A DNA stretch of 64,000 nt, taken from NCBI RefSeq assembly GCF_023702675.1, contig NZ_CP098478.1, forward strand, positions 2,108,001-2,172,000. Direction: 5' to 3'. This document shows, in pieces, positions 54,023-63,311 of this stretch. Each line of letters starts with the position of its first letter. Within the stretch, counting starts at the first letter, position 1. The notes beneath the pieces were generated by a model, which had not been told where the DNA came from, searched no databases, and worked only from the letters and a program-made list of their open reading frames with translations. Source of the DNA: Acinetobacter sp. C26M (GTDB lineage Bacteria; Pseudomonadota; Gammaproteobacteria; Pseudomonadales; Moraxellaceae). The translations under genes were made by a program, and so were the position numbers.

Positions 54023-54053
54023 AAAAAGGCACTGACGATTGCTCATCAGTGCC
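54023..54053 (-). terminator. Terminator downstream of alkM
   Basis: On the minus strand GGCACTGA and TCAGTGCC arms enclose a 9-base loop and are followed by TTTTTATTTTC. It lies 24 bases after the alkM stop. Confidence 0.85.
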
Positions 54054-54076
54054 CTGCTTTGGGAAAGCAGTTTAGA

Positions 54077-55321
54077 TTATGCTGTAGTTGCTGTCTCTGT
54101 AGAAACTTCAATGAGAGACTGATCAACCACACCAAATTTCTTAAACAGTTTTGCACGACGTTTTGGGAAAATATTGGCTTTATTCAAATCACCTTTGTAG
54201 TGATCAAATACACGCTTATCCATCATTTTTGACCATAGTGGGGGAATTAAAGCAGGCAATAACATACTTGCATAACCACTTGGTAATTCAGGTGCTTCAT
54301 CAAAATGACGTAATGCTTGGAACGGACGTGTTGGATAAGCATGATGATCTGAGTGACGTTGCAATTGATACAAGAATAAGTTGGTCACAATATTATTATT
54401 GTTCCAGCTATGTTCTGGCATGGTACGTTCATACTTACCATTCTTATCTTTTTGGCGTTTTAAACCGTAGTGCTCGATATAGTTAATAATTTCAAACAAA
54501 CTAATGCCATAGAACGCTTGAGTCGCTAAATAAGGAATAACACCCTTACCAAACAAACCCACCATTGACCCATGAAAAGCTGCACTCATTCCCCAGCCTT
54601 GTAATAGTTCATTCTCAGTTGACCAAAATTCTTTACCTTTACGTTTTAGACGATTGGTTTCAATCTCAATTGCAGATTTAAAAGAACCAATCACTGTACG
54701 TGGCCAAAACTCATAGAATGTTTCACCCATTTGTGAAGATGCAGGATCTTCAGGTGTAGCAGCACGTTTATGGTGGCCATAAGGATGTTCAATTCGGAAA
54801 TGGTTATAGCCTGTTGGCACAAGCGCTAAATGCGACAGAATATGATCAATACGATCATGTTTATGACTGAGTTCATGTGCTGTATTAATCGCAATTCCGT
54901 TGATTGCACCCATTGATATCCCTAAAAAAATCTTATCAATGAACGATGTTTCTTTACGGCTAGTTAAATAACATGCATATACATTAGCTGCATACTGCAA
55001 GGGAATAAAGCTTTTCACCAAGCGAGAGTAATAAGGGTCTTTTTCTAACAGTTTAATATCTTCATCTGTTGGATTATTGGCGTCTTTTCCAATAATAGTA
55101 TCAATCGTCGGAATGACGATATGTAAAACAATTGGTCCGCCTAAAGCAAAGATTTTCTTCAATGGACGTGGTGCAAATTGATAACCTGCTAAAATACCTA
55201 TCCCGATTGCAGGTAAAGCCGGGCTAATGGCCCATAAATAACGTTTACGATCCAACTGAGTTTTTGACTTTGGAATGCTTACTGGCGTAAGTTCTTGCTC
55301 AACATTTACTGGCGCATTCAT
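54077..55321 (-). CDS. alkM: Alkane 1-monooxygenase, AlkM type
   Basis: A 414-residue membrane diiron enzyme that hydroxylates medium/long alkanes at the terminal carbon, with rubredoxin as donor. Six hydrophobic helices are visible, and the diiron His motifs are HELSHKHDRIDH, EHPYGHHKRAATPEDPASS, NYIEHYGLKRQ and LQRHSDHHAYPTR. The segment around MNAPV and RKRYLWAISPALP matches AlkM of Acinetobacter. ATGs at 55321, 55324 and 55333 are all possible; 55321 has the best spacing from a weak GGA. Rubredoxin and its reductase are not in the window. Confidence 0.93.
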   Translation of the reverse strand: MNAPVNVEQELTPVSIPKSKTQLDRKRYLWAISPALPAIGIGILAGYQFAPRPLKKIFALGGPIVLHIVIPTIDTIIGKDANNPTDEDIKLLEKDPYYSRLVKSFIPLQYAANVYACYLTSRKETSFIDKIFLGISMGAINGIAINTAHELSHKHDRIDHILSHLALVPTGYNHFRIEHPYGHHKRAATPEDPASSQMGETFYEFWPRTVIGSFKSAIEIETNRLKRKGKEFWSTENELLQGWGMSAAFHGSMVGLFGKGVIPYLATQAFYGISLFEIINYIEHYGLKRQKDKNGKYERTMPEHSWNNNNIVTNLFLYQLQRHSDHHAYPTRPFQALRHFDEAPELPSGYASMLLPALIPPLWSKMMDKRVFDHYKGDLNKANIFPKRRAKLFKKFGVVDQSLIEVSTETATTA

Positions 55322-55406
55322 CATCGAATCCATGTCTTTGTATATATAAGTATATTTTGAGGAATTATCGAATTCATGACAGTTGCAAGCGTCCAAAAAA
55401 GCTATG

Positions 55407-55423
55407 TCAAAGTCTTTGGCATC
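55407..55423. promoter_or_regulatory. Near-perfect palindrome in the alkM-alkR region, candidate operator
   Basis: TGTCAAAG-T-CTTTGGCA is a 17-base palindrome with one mismatch. It is 86 bases upstream of the alkM start and 64 bases upstream of alkR. AlkR is the obvious candidate to bind here. Confidence 0.5.
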
Positions 55424-55486
55424 ATCCTCCCTGTTTTTGTCCTATAAACACATATTGAGTTATTAGCGGAGCTCTCTATAATTTAA

Positions 55487-56443
55487 ATGAATACGTCATT
55501 AAAAAATCATATGGATGCTTTAAGTAAAATATTTGCTGATATTCATTTAAATCACACTGAATATATCTATTTGAAAACTCAAGGAGAATGGAGTTTTATC
55601 TGCCAGGATCAAACCGCTTTAATCGTTCATATTGTTTTGGTGGGTTCTGTTTTTATTCAAATTGACGCGCAGAATAGTTTAACTGCACATGCGGGTGAAA
55701 TTATAGTAATTCCATCAGGAAAGGCGCATACAGGTGCAGATAATGCCATTACTAAGCTAGTCGATGCCGTTGATATTTCAAAACTGTTCGATGGTCACAA
55801 AGAAGATGCCATCGAATTCGGTACTCATTCATCAGAAAAAAATCTCATTCTGACCGTACGCTGCCAGATTGATACAATCATGGCTCGTCCTTTTATTCAG
55901 GCTTTACCGTCAATCATCCATCTCCAACATGGCGATACCAATGCACCTGAATGGTTACAAATCGGATTACATTTTCTGGCTCTTGAAACCCAGAATATTC
56001 AAGCAGGACGCGATATTATTATCGATCATTTGGTCAATATCTTATTGATCAAATGCATTCGAGACCATATTCAGCAAATTTCTAGCCAACATGGCTGGCT
56101 TAGTGCTTTAAACCATCCAGAACTCAGCAACAGTTTGGCCGCAATTCACAATCATCCTGAAGATGCTTGGACGGTTGAATCATTGGCAGAACAATGCTGC
56201 ATGTCACGCTCAAAATTCGCAAGTTTATTCCACGAAGTAATCGGAGAATCCCCGCTTGCCTATTTACAACAACACCGTATGCGTTTAGCAAGCCAATATT
56301 TACGTAAAAGTAATTATTCTGTACAGCAAATTGCCAATAAAGTGGGTTACTCATCAGAAACTGCATTTAGTCAGGCTTTTAAGCGTACTTTTGAGCATTC
56401 GCCGAAACAGTATCGACAACAATTTGTGGAACAGGAAAATTAG
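55487..56443 (+). CDS. alkR: AraC/XylS-family activator of alkM
   Basis: A 318-residue regulator. The N-terminal part has a cupin-type effector domain (AGEIIVIPSGKAHTG near 75). The C-terminal part has two helix-turn-helix units: WTVESLAEQCCMSRSKFASLFHEVIGESPLAYLQQHRM near 228-265, and SVQQIANKVGYSSETAFSQAFKRTFEHSPKQYR near 277-310. Divergence from alkM is the arrangement known for alkR in Acinetobacter, where it activates alkM in response to alkanes. A terminator follows at once. Confidence 0.9.
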   Translation: MNTSLKNHMDALSKIFADIHLNHTEYIYLKTQGEWSFICQDQTALIVHIVLVGSVFIQIDAQNSLTAHAGEIIVIPSGKAHTGADNAITKLVDAVDISKLFDGHKEDAIEFGTHSSEKNLILTVRCQIDTIMARPFIQALPSIIHLQHGDTNAPEWLQIGLHFLALETQNIQAGRDIIIDHLVNILLIKCIRDHIQQISSQHGWLSALNHPELSNSLAAIHNHPEDAWTVESLAEQCCMSRSKFASLFHEVIGESPLAYLQQHRMRLASQYLRKSNYSVQQIANKVGYSSETAFSQAFKRTFEHSPKQYRQQFVEQEN

Positions 56444-56448
56444 GCATA

Positions 56449-56477
56449 AAAAAAGACACATGAGTGTCTTTTTTTTT
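56449..56477. terminator. Bidirectional terminator between alkR and lpxA
   Basis: AAAAAAAGACAC and GTGTCTTTTTTTT arms around a short loop, placed between the converging ends of the two genes. Confidence 0.88.
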
Positions 56478-56488
56478 CAATCAAGCAA

Positions 56489-57277
56489 TTAACGCACAAT
56501 CCCGCGAGTTGATTGTTCTAAAGAATCAATAAACAATTGCGCTTCTGGCGTTTTCACTAAAATTTCACTACGAATCTGTTCAATTGCCTGTTCGGTAGTA
56601 AGACCAGATTTATAGATCAGCTTATAGGCTTCTCTTAGACCCTGAATAGTATCTCTAGACCAGCCCTTACGACGCATGCCTTCAATATTCATACCGTATG
56701 CACGCGCTGGATTTCCAGACGCCATCACATAAGCGGGAACATCTTTAAGAATTAAAGCGGCCCCACCAATCATACTGTAAGAATCAATCTTACAGAATTG
56801 ATGAATGCCTGCATTACCACCGACAATCACATGATCACCAACATGCACATGCCCAGCGACACCCACATTATTAGCAAAAATATTATGGTTCCCAATTACA
56901 CAGTCATGTGCAATATGTGTATTCACCATTAATAGGTTGTGACTACCAATCTTAGTGACACCATGATCCTGAGCTGTTCCTCGATGTAGAGTACAGTGTT
57001 CACGAATCTTATTATCATCACCAATTTCTAACCAAGTTTCTTCACCTTGATATTTTAAATCTTGGCAAATTTCCCCAATACTTGAGAACTGGAAAATATC
57101 ATTATTTTTGCCAATTCGGGTAAAACCACCAATAACAACATGTGAATGTAATTTTGTACCAGAGTCAATACTTACATTTGGACCTACAATACAATACGGA
57201 CCAATTTGTACATCAGATGCGATTTCTGCAGACGGGTCAATAATTGCTGTAGGATGTATTAAATTTTGACTACTCAT
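56489..57277 (-). CDS. lpxA: UDP-N-acetylglucosamine acyltransferase
   Basis: A 262-residue left-handed beta-helix enzyme, first step of lipid A synthesis. It has hexapeptide repeats from [26 protein letters not shown], the catalytic His region [19 protein letters not shown] near 118-136, and a helical C-terminal part ([22 protein letters not shown]). It is the last gene of the block and overlaps fabZ by 4 bases. lpxB, which follows lpxA in E. coli, is not here. Confidence 0.96.
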   Translation of the reverse strand: MSSQNLIHPTAIIDPSAEIASDVQIGPYCIVGPNVSIDSGTKLHSHVVIGGFTRIGKNNDIFQFSSIGEICQDLKYQGEETWLEIGDDNKIREHCTLHRGTAQDHGVTKIGSHNLLMVNTHIAHDCVIGNHNIFANNVGVAGHVHVGDHVIVGGNAGIHQFCKIDSYSMIGGAALILKDVPAYVMASGNPARAYGMNIEGMRRKGWSRDTIQGLREAYKLIYKSGLTTEQAIEQIRSEILVKTPEAQLFIDSLEQSTRGIVR

Positions 57278-57759
57278 GTCTGCTCAATTTTCTGGTGGGA
57301 AATAATAATCTCTGCTGTCGCGGCAACCTTACCATCGACACTAGCGGTACAATTGTACTTGTAAATGCCACGTTTTTGCATCACAAGTTCAGATTTTAAG
57401 ATAAGCTGGTCACCTGCAACAACTTGTTTTTTAAACCTGATTTTTTCAGCACCCGCAAACAGGAACAATGAACCTGCTTTTGGCTTTTGATTTGTAAGTA
57501 CAAAACCTAATATACCAGAGACTTGTGCCAAAGCTTCAATAATCAATACGCCCGGCATAATTGGGTAAGTTGGGAAATGCCCTTGCAAAAACTCTTCGTT
57601 AATCGAGACGTTTTTATAACCGACAATGCTATTCTCAGTTACTTCAGTAACACGATCAACGAGTAAAAAAGGATAACGATGTGGTAAATATTCACGAATG
57701 GTAAGAATATCCATAGGTAATTCAGGCATTGTGAATGCTGGTAATGTAGACTCAGTCAT
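57274..57759 (-). CDS. fabZ: (3R)-hydroxyacyl-ACP dehydratase
   Basis: A 161-residue hot-dog-fold enzyme of fatty acid elongation. The active-site region [25 protein letters not shown] holds the catalytic His and Glu; LLVDRVTEV and [21 protein letters not shown] are also typical. It starts 6 bases after lpxD and overlaps lpxA, a common arrangement that ties fatty acid and lipid A synthesis. Confidence 0.96.
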   Translation of the reverse strand: MTESTLPAFTMPELPMDILTIREYLPHRYPFLLVDRVTEVTENSIVGYKNVSINEEFLQGHFPTYPIMPGVLIIEALAQVSGILGFVLTNQKPKAGSLFLFAGAEKIRFKKQVVAGDQLILKSELVMQKRGIYKYNCTASVDGKVAATAEIIISHQKIEQT

Positions 57760-57765
57760 AATAAA

Positions 57766-58836
57766 TTATTTACGTAACTTAAGGGTTGATTCAAGGGACT
57801 CTAATTGAGCTTGCATATGATCAAGCCTTTTGGCGATTTGGGTCAATGGCACATCTGCTAATTGTCTTAAGCGCACAATCGTCTTTTTCCAGTGACTATT
57901 TTCAAAAAGTCCCATGCCAGAAGAATACGTGCCAGCTTCAGAAATATTTTTTGTGACCATTGACATTGCTGTAAGTGTCACGTTATCTGTGATTTCAAGG
58001 TGTCCAACCACGCCTGATGCACCACCCATGATACAGTTTTTGCCAATTTTCGCGCTTCCTGCAATTCCACAATTGGCAGCAATAGCGGTGTTCTCGCCAA
58101 TCTGAACATTGTGAGCAATTTGCACAAGATTATCAATAATGACACCATCTTCTAAAATTGTGTCATCAAGTGCACCGCGATCAATACTACAATTTGAACC
58201 GATACGGACATCATTGCCAATACGAACTGAACCAAGTTGAGCGATACGATGCCACTTGCCTTGATAAGGTGCAAAACCAAAACCTTCAGTACCAATCACC
58301 GTATTGGCGTGAATACGAACACGATCTTTTAATTTTGCTGCACCTGTTATGGTGACATGCGCATCAATAAAGCAATCTTTACCGATTTCGACATCATCAT
58401 CAAGAAATGCATGTGCTTGGATAATCGTGTTGTTGCCCACGACGCAGTTTTCACCGATGACAACATAATGGCCTACATAAGCATCATCAGCAATAATTGC
58501 AGAAGGATGGATTCGTGCAGTACTCTCGATACCGCATAGGGTTATCTTTTTTTCAAATAAATGTGTAAGTGTGGCAAATGCCAAATAAGGATTATCAACA
58601 ACGATAAAATTTTTTTTGCTTGCAAGCTGTTGTTTAAGTGATGCTGTCACAATATATACGCCAGCCCGACTCGCTTCTGCTTGTGCTAAATATTTTTCAC
58701 CATTTACAAAGCAAATATGCTGTTTTTCTGCGTGTTCTAAGCTAGCCAAATAAGAAATTTGGAAATCTTTGTCACCGAAATGCTCACCTTTGACAAGGTG
58801 AGCAATTTCTTCTAAACGATAAGTACGTCTATTCAT
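57766..58836 (-). CDS. lpxD: UDP-3-O-acylglucosamine N-acyltransferase
   Basis: A 356-residue enzyme for the third step of lipid A synthesis. A uridine-binding N-terminal domain is followed by hexapeptide repeats ([37 protein letters not shown]), and the catalytic His lies in [26 protein letters not shown] near 240. The C-terminal helix has [17 protein letters not shown]. The gene follows ompH by 3 bases. Confidence 0.95.
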   Translation of the reverse strand: MNRRTYRLEEIAHLVKGEHFGDKDFQISYLASLEHAEKQHICFVNGEKYLAQAEASRAGVYIVTASLKQQLASKKNFIVVDNPYLAFATLTHLFEKKITLCGIESTARIHPSAIIADDAYVGHYVVIGENCVVGNNTIIQAHAFLDDDVEIGKDCFIDAHVTITGAAKLKDRVRIHANTVIGTEGFGFAPYQGKWHRIAQLGSVRIGNDVRIGSNCSIDRGALDDTILEDGVIIDNLVQIAHNVQIGENTAIAANCGIAGSAKIGKNCIMGGASGVVGHLEITDNVTLTAMSMVTKNISEAGTYSSGMGLFENSHWKKTIVRLRQLADVPLTQIAKRLDHMQAQLESLESTLKLRK

Positions 58837-58839
58837 TGA

Positions 58840-59340
58840 TTATTTAATTGCGTTAACCTTTTGAATCATTTTATCAGTTAAATCATATTGAGCGTCAGAG
58901 GCAATCGTAGAATTTTTATTCAAAATAAAGTCTAAGTTACTTTCTTTACGCAATTGTTCAGCAGCTTGCTTCACACGTGACTCAAAAGTTGTATTCATCG
59001 CCTGTAAACTTGACTGAACTTTAGTTTGTAAACCTTGTTGAGTTGAGTTGAATTCACTTAACTTTGACTGATATTGAGCAGTCAGTTTTTGAATATCAGC
59101 TTGATTCATTTTTTGACCATCAGTCTGTGCTTTCTGTTGTAAAGATTCTAACTCTTTACCCAATTGCTCCAGTCGAGTCGAAGTTGGTTTAACAGACTGA
59201 GTTAGGCTCGCATTTTGTTGTTTTAGATAAGTGCTACTTTCAACAACTTTCGCTAAATCAACTACGCCAAGTCCTGCAGCATTTACAGATGCAGAAACCG
59301 TGAATCCCAAACCTAACACGAGCATTGTTAATGTTTTCAT
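58840..59340 (-). CDS. ompH: OmpH/Skp family periplasmic chaperone
   Basis: A 166-residue precursor with a signal peptide ending VNAA near residue 23. A short start strand (GLGVVDLAKVVESS) and two long charged helices form the tentacle-like coiled coil of Skp. It guards unfolded outer-membrane proteins and hands them to BamA, whose gene is just upstream. The ATG at 59340 begins the signal peptide; a start at 59376 would sit within the hairpin after bamA. Confidence 0.9.
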   Translation of the reverse strand: MKTLTMLVLGLGFTVSASVNAAGLGVVDLAKVVESSTYLKQQNASLTQSVKPTSTRLEQLGKELESLQQKAQTDGQKMNQADIQKLTAQYQSKLSEFNSTQQGLQTKVQSSLQAMNTTFESRVKQAAEQLRKESNLDFILNKNSTIASDAQYDLTDKMIQKVNAIK

Positions 59341-59376
59341 TATGACATCCTTTATATATTTTACAGCACTAAACAA

Positions 59377-59399
59377 GGTCGTACTTAGAAAGTACGACC
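59377..59399 (-). promoter_or_regulatory. Hairpin at the bamA stop, before ompH
   Basis: GGTCGTACT and AGTACGACC, perfect 9-base arms with a 5-base loop. The right arm is the end of the bamA coding sequence. Only a weak T-tract (TTGTTT) follows, so it may be a partial terminator or a processing site that sets the ratio of ompH to bamA. Confidence 0.55.
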
Positions 59400-61916
59400 G
59401 ATTTCGAATTGGATAGATTTAGTATCATCGCCTTTTTTATCATTCAGCGGGAATGCATAACTGAGTGATAATGGACCAATCATGGTAATCCATGTGAAGC
59501 CGACACCAACACTATAGCGCATATTGCCAAAATCTAACTTATTGTTATCTTTACAATATTGCTTAATATCAACTTCCTTACCATCAATTGTGACATTACC
59601 TTTTGGCACATCACACTGGGTATCAAACACTTGAGCACCCTCAGCAAACAGCACTGGACGTACTTGACGAGTCCAATCACCCTTAAATGGTAAAGGAAGT
59701 GCTAATTCTGTACCGAATTGAACTAAAGCATTACCGCCCACTTCTTCTGGATCAAGGTCATTTTGTTTAGTTTCTTGGAAAATTACACTTGGATATTTTG
59801 GACCTAAAGAACTGTTGTCATAACCACGGACTGAACCATAACCACCCGCATAGAAGTTCTTATAGAATGGTAAATCATTACCATAACCCAACTTACCATA
59901 ACCACGAAGTACAAAGCCGCCCCAGAGTGACTTGAATGCTTGCGCATCATAAGTCATTTTTTGATAATCAACATCACTACCTGGTAAGCCGATTTCAAGC
60001 CCAACACGATGTGACATACCTGAAGTTGGGAAGATTGGTCGGTTTAACGTGTTATATGACCAACCCAAGTTCAAGTTATAGGTCAAGAAAGTGCCTTCGA
60101 ATGCACTGCCATATGGTCGGAATCCACCATCACAAGTTCCAGGTACTTCAATCGTTTTAGTAGGATCTTTAGGATCTGGCTGAGTTTCTGGCTTGCCTGA
60201 TGGACACCAAGTTGATTCTGCTGTCTGCTTACCGCCATTCGCCAATAAATAGTCACGGATATAAGTCGAAACACTTGGACCCGTTCTTACTTTGGTTTGA
60301 TCAATACCTAAAGAGGCACTTAAGCTTTGGTTTTCATCAATTGGATAACCAAAACTTACACTACCACCAATACTATCGGTGACGTAGTTGTTTACGTTAT
60401 AGTCTTCATTGAGCTTAGTTTTACGATAATAAACATTATAACCACGACTAACGCCATCAATGGTGAAGTACGGGTCAGTAACACTTAAGTTATAGTAATC
60501 TTGTGTTTCAGAACGTGACAAGTCGATCGCAACACGATTACCCGTACCCATAAAGTTGGTTTGGCTTAAACCTGCTTGGAAGGTTACACCACCATTTTGC
60601 GAGTAACCTACTGCAAGCGTAGTAGTACCAGAATGTTGTTCTTCAACATTGACATTTAAATCAACTTCATCAGGTGAGTTTGGAACACGAACAGGTTTCA
60701 CATCAACCGTTTTAAAGAAGCCCGTACGCTCTAAACGAACTTTCGATAAGTCAATTTTCTCATTGCTTGCCAATGCGCCTTCCATTTGACGCATTTCACG
60801 ACGTAACACTTCATCAGCAGTTTTGCTGTTACCTGTGAAGTTAATACGACGCACTGTTACTTGTTGACCAGGATTGATGTAATAATTTAAACCGACAATA
60901 CCTGTTTGATTATTAATATCTGGTACTACATTCACTTCAGCGTAGTAGTAACCTGCATTACCATATTTGCGTAGTAATAATTGCTTAACGGCATTTACTT
61001 TTTCTTGAGAATAGGTTTCGCCATCTTTATACAGTTTAAGCGCTTGTAACTCTTCAGGTTTATACAGTGCATCACCCAAGAATTTCGTTTCGCCAAACTT
61101 AAATTGACTACCTTCATCTACAGACACTTCAATAAAGATATGCTTCTTATCTTCACTGATATTCAGTTGAGAGTTGATGATATTAAAGTTGATATAGCCT
61201 TTGTTTAAATAAAGGGCACGTAAAGCTTCTAAACTTGCAGCCATCTTTTCACGTGCATAGCGGTCATTACGGGTCACAATAGAGGCCCAACCACTTTCCT
61301 TCACTGCAAAGGCTTGTTTGATATCACTGTCACTGAAAACAGTATTACCAATAATATTGATATCAAATACTTTCGCTGCTGTACCTTCGTTAAAGTTTAG
61401 CTTTAACTCAACACGGTTATTTGGACGTGCAACGGTTTCAACCGTCACATCAGCGTCATAACGACCTTGTTGGGTATATTGTTGTTCTAGCTCAGTTTCA
61501 ATAGTCTGTAGCGCAGACTTCTTAAACACTTCACCTTCAGCAATACCCATCTTCTTTAAACCTTGTTCTAAGGCTTCTTTCGGAATGAGTTTATTACCTT
61601 TAAATTCCAATTTTGAAATCACTGGACGTTCAACGACTCTAAACACCAGGACATCTTTTTCTTTATAGGTTTTAATATCGTCAAATAAACCTGAGGCATA
61701 TAAAGTACGGATGGCCTCAGCAATCATAGGATCACTGACTCTATCGCCACTATTTATTGGTAACATAGAATAGATACTTGCAGGTGTTAAACGCACTAAG
61801 CCATCAATTCGTATATCTCGTGCAAGAAACTCATCTGCTGCGTATGCTTGTTGTACCACTGCCATCGCACTAACCAGTGCCAAAGGCATTAATAAATGTG
61901 TGTGACGCATGCCCAT
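59385..61916 (-). CDS. bamA: Outer-membrane protein assembly factor BamA
   Basis: An 843-residue Omp85 protein, the core of the complex that inserts beta barrels. It has a signal peptide ending AYAA near residue 26, five POTRA domains (about 27-425), and a C-terminal barrel. The conserved loop 6 motif VRGY appears in YGSVRGYDNSSLG near 690, and the last strand ends in EIGRTF. Extracellular loops hold two Cys pairs (CPSGK...GTC near 565-590 and CDVPK...QYC near 772-788). The start at 61916 has GGA 6 bases upstream. Confidence 0.95.
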   Translation of the reverse strand: MGMRHTHLLMPLALVSAMAVVQQAYAADEFLARDIRIDGLVRLTPASIYSMLPINSGDRVSDPMIAEAIRTLYASGLFDDIKTYKEKDVLVFRVVERPVISKLEFKGNKLIPKEALEQGLKKMGIAEGEVFKKSALQTIETELEQQYTQQGRYDADVTVETVARPNNRVELKLNFNEGTAAKVFDINIIGNTVFSDSDIKQAFAVKESGWASIVTRNDRYAREKMAASLEALRALYLNKGYINFNIINSQLNISEDKKHIFIEVSVDEGSQFKFGETKFLGDALYKPEELQALKLYKDGETYSQEKVNAVKQLLLRKYGNAGYYYAEVNVVPDINNQTGIVGLNYYINPGQQVTVRRINFTGNSKTADEVLRREMRQMEGALASNEKIDLSKVRLERTGFFKTVDVKPVRVPNSPDEVDLNVNVEEQHSGTTTLAVGYSQNGGVTFQAGLSQTNFMGTGNRVAIDLSRSETQDYYNLSVTDPYFTIDGVSRGYNVYYRKTKLNEDYNVNNYVTDSIGGSVSFGYPIDENQSLSASLGIDQTKVRTGPSVSTYIRDYLLANGGKQTAESTWCPSGKPETQPDPKDPTKTIEVPGTCDGGFRPYGSAFEGTFLTYNLNLGWSYNTLNRPIFPTSGMSHRVGLEIGLPGSDVDYQKMTYDAQAFKSLWGGFVLRGYGKLGYGNDLPFYKNFYAGGYGSVRGYDNSSLGPKYPSVIFQETKQNDLDPEEVGGNALVQFGTELALPLPFKGDWTRQVRPVLFAEGAQVFDTQCDVPKGNVTIDGKEVDIKQYCKDNNKLDFGNMRYSVGVGFTWITMIGPLSLSYAFPLNDKKGDDTKSIQFEIGRTF

Positions 61917-61950
61917 ATATTTTCCAGTAAGTTAAATTCCGTTTGCGTTG

Positions 61951-63306
61951 TTATAAACGCATGAAGTCGTTAAATAAAGCCAAAAGCATCATGCTACCGA
62001 GCAGTACCATACCAACTTTTAGACCAAACATCTGTATTTGTTCAGAAACAGGTTTACCACGAATTGCTTCGATAAAGTAATAAACTAAATGACCACCATC
62101 CAACATAGGAATCGGCAATAAATTTAGAATCCCCAAACTTACACTCATCAAAGCCATGAATGAAATAAAGGTTTGCCACCCCATTTCCGCACTTTGACCA
62201 GCAACTTTGGCAATTGTGATTGGGCCAGATAAATTATCCAGACCTATCAGTCCACGCACCATTTTAATGATGGAGTTGAAAATCATACCCGAAAGCTGTG
62301 TGGTCTTTTCAAATGCAACAACAAGTGCTTCAACTGGTGAATATTGAATGGTTTGCTTGTAATCATTCGGAATCGTGATTTTACCTGCATCACTTTTCAC
62401 ACCAAGCATACCTGTGGTATTGCCCATATTATCGCGCTGTCCTTGAGGCATCACTTGTAAATGCACAATTTGACCTTGACGTAACACATCAATATTCAAG
62501 AGCTTTTCGGGTGACTTTTGAACAACATCCACTACATCAAACCAATCTTTCATTGCAACATTATCAATTGCAACAATTTGATCGCCCACCTTCATGCCTT
62601 GACGCACTGCCGCGCCATCCGCACTTAGCTCTTTCACAATTGCAGGAATAACGGGACGATATGCTAGGAAACCAAGTACATCTAATGGAGATTGGCTTTG
62701 ATCTTTTAAAAATTCTTTGATTGGTAAGCTAAATTGTTTTTCAGTCCCGGCACGATCAACAATGATTGAAACCTGTCCAGTCTCACCTACTCGATTGACC
62801 AAAGCATAATTCAACTTTTCCCATGTTGATGTTGTTTGACCATCAACCATCAATACTTTATCGCCAACATGCAAATCGACTTGTGCTGCTGGCGTATTCG
62901 GCATCACTTTACCAATACGGGTATTCAGTTGCTCTTGTGCAGGTAAGAATAAAATCCAAAACAGAAATACAGCAAAAATTAGATTAATCAATGGGCCAGC
63001 AGCGACAATCGCAATCCGTTTCCATGGAGATTGACGGTTAAATGCATAAGGTAAATCTTGCTCAGCAACATTCCCTTCGCGCTCATCCAACATTTTGACA
63101 TAACCACCAAGCGGCAATGCAGAAAGTTGATACTGAATGCCTGATTTTTTAGATTTCCATTTCAGCAAAGTTGGTCCAAAACCAATGGAATAGACTAAAA
63201 CCTTAACACCTAATTTGCGGGCAACCCAATAATGACCAAATTCATGGATTGCAATCAGAGGGCCAAGCAATAAAATCGCTGCAACAATCATAAACAGTGC
63301 ATTCAT
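61951..63306 (-). CDS. rseP: Site-2 intramembrane zinc protease RseP
   Basis: A 451-residue inner-membrane metalloprotease that cuts anti-sigma factors and signal-peptide remnants. The zinc motif HEFGH is at 21-25 (AIHEFGHYWVARKLGVKV). Two PDZ domains lie in the centre (about 125-290), and the third zinc ligand is in NLLPIPMLDGGHLVYY near 396. It lies between dxr (5 bases) and bamA (34 bases), the usual envelope order. Confidence 0.95.
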   Translation of the reverse strand: MNALFMIVAAILLLGPLIAIHEFGHYWVARKLGVKVLVYSIGFGPTLLKWKSKKSGIQYQLSALPLGGYVKMLDEREGNVAEQDLPYAFNRQSPWKRIAIVAAGPLINLIFAVFLFWILFLPAQEQLNTRIGKVMPNTPAAQVDLHVGDKVLMVDGQTTSTWEKLNYALVNRVGETGQVSIIVDRAGTEKQFSLPIKEFLKDQSQSPLDVLGFLAYRPVIPAIVKELSADGAAVRQGMKVGDQIVAIDNVAMKDWFDVVDVVQKSPEKLLNIDVLRQGQIVHLQVMPQGQRDNMGNTTGMLGVKSDAGKITIPNDYKQTIQYSPVEALVVAFEKTTQLSGMIFNSIIKMVRGLIGLDNLSGPITIAKVAGQSAEMGWQTFISFMALMSVSLGILNLLPIPMLDGGHLVYYFIEAIRGKPVSEQIQMFGLKVGMVLLGSMMLLALFNDFMRL

Positions 63307-63311
63307 ACGAT

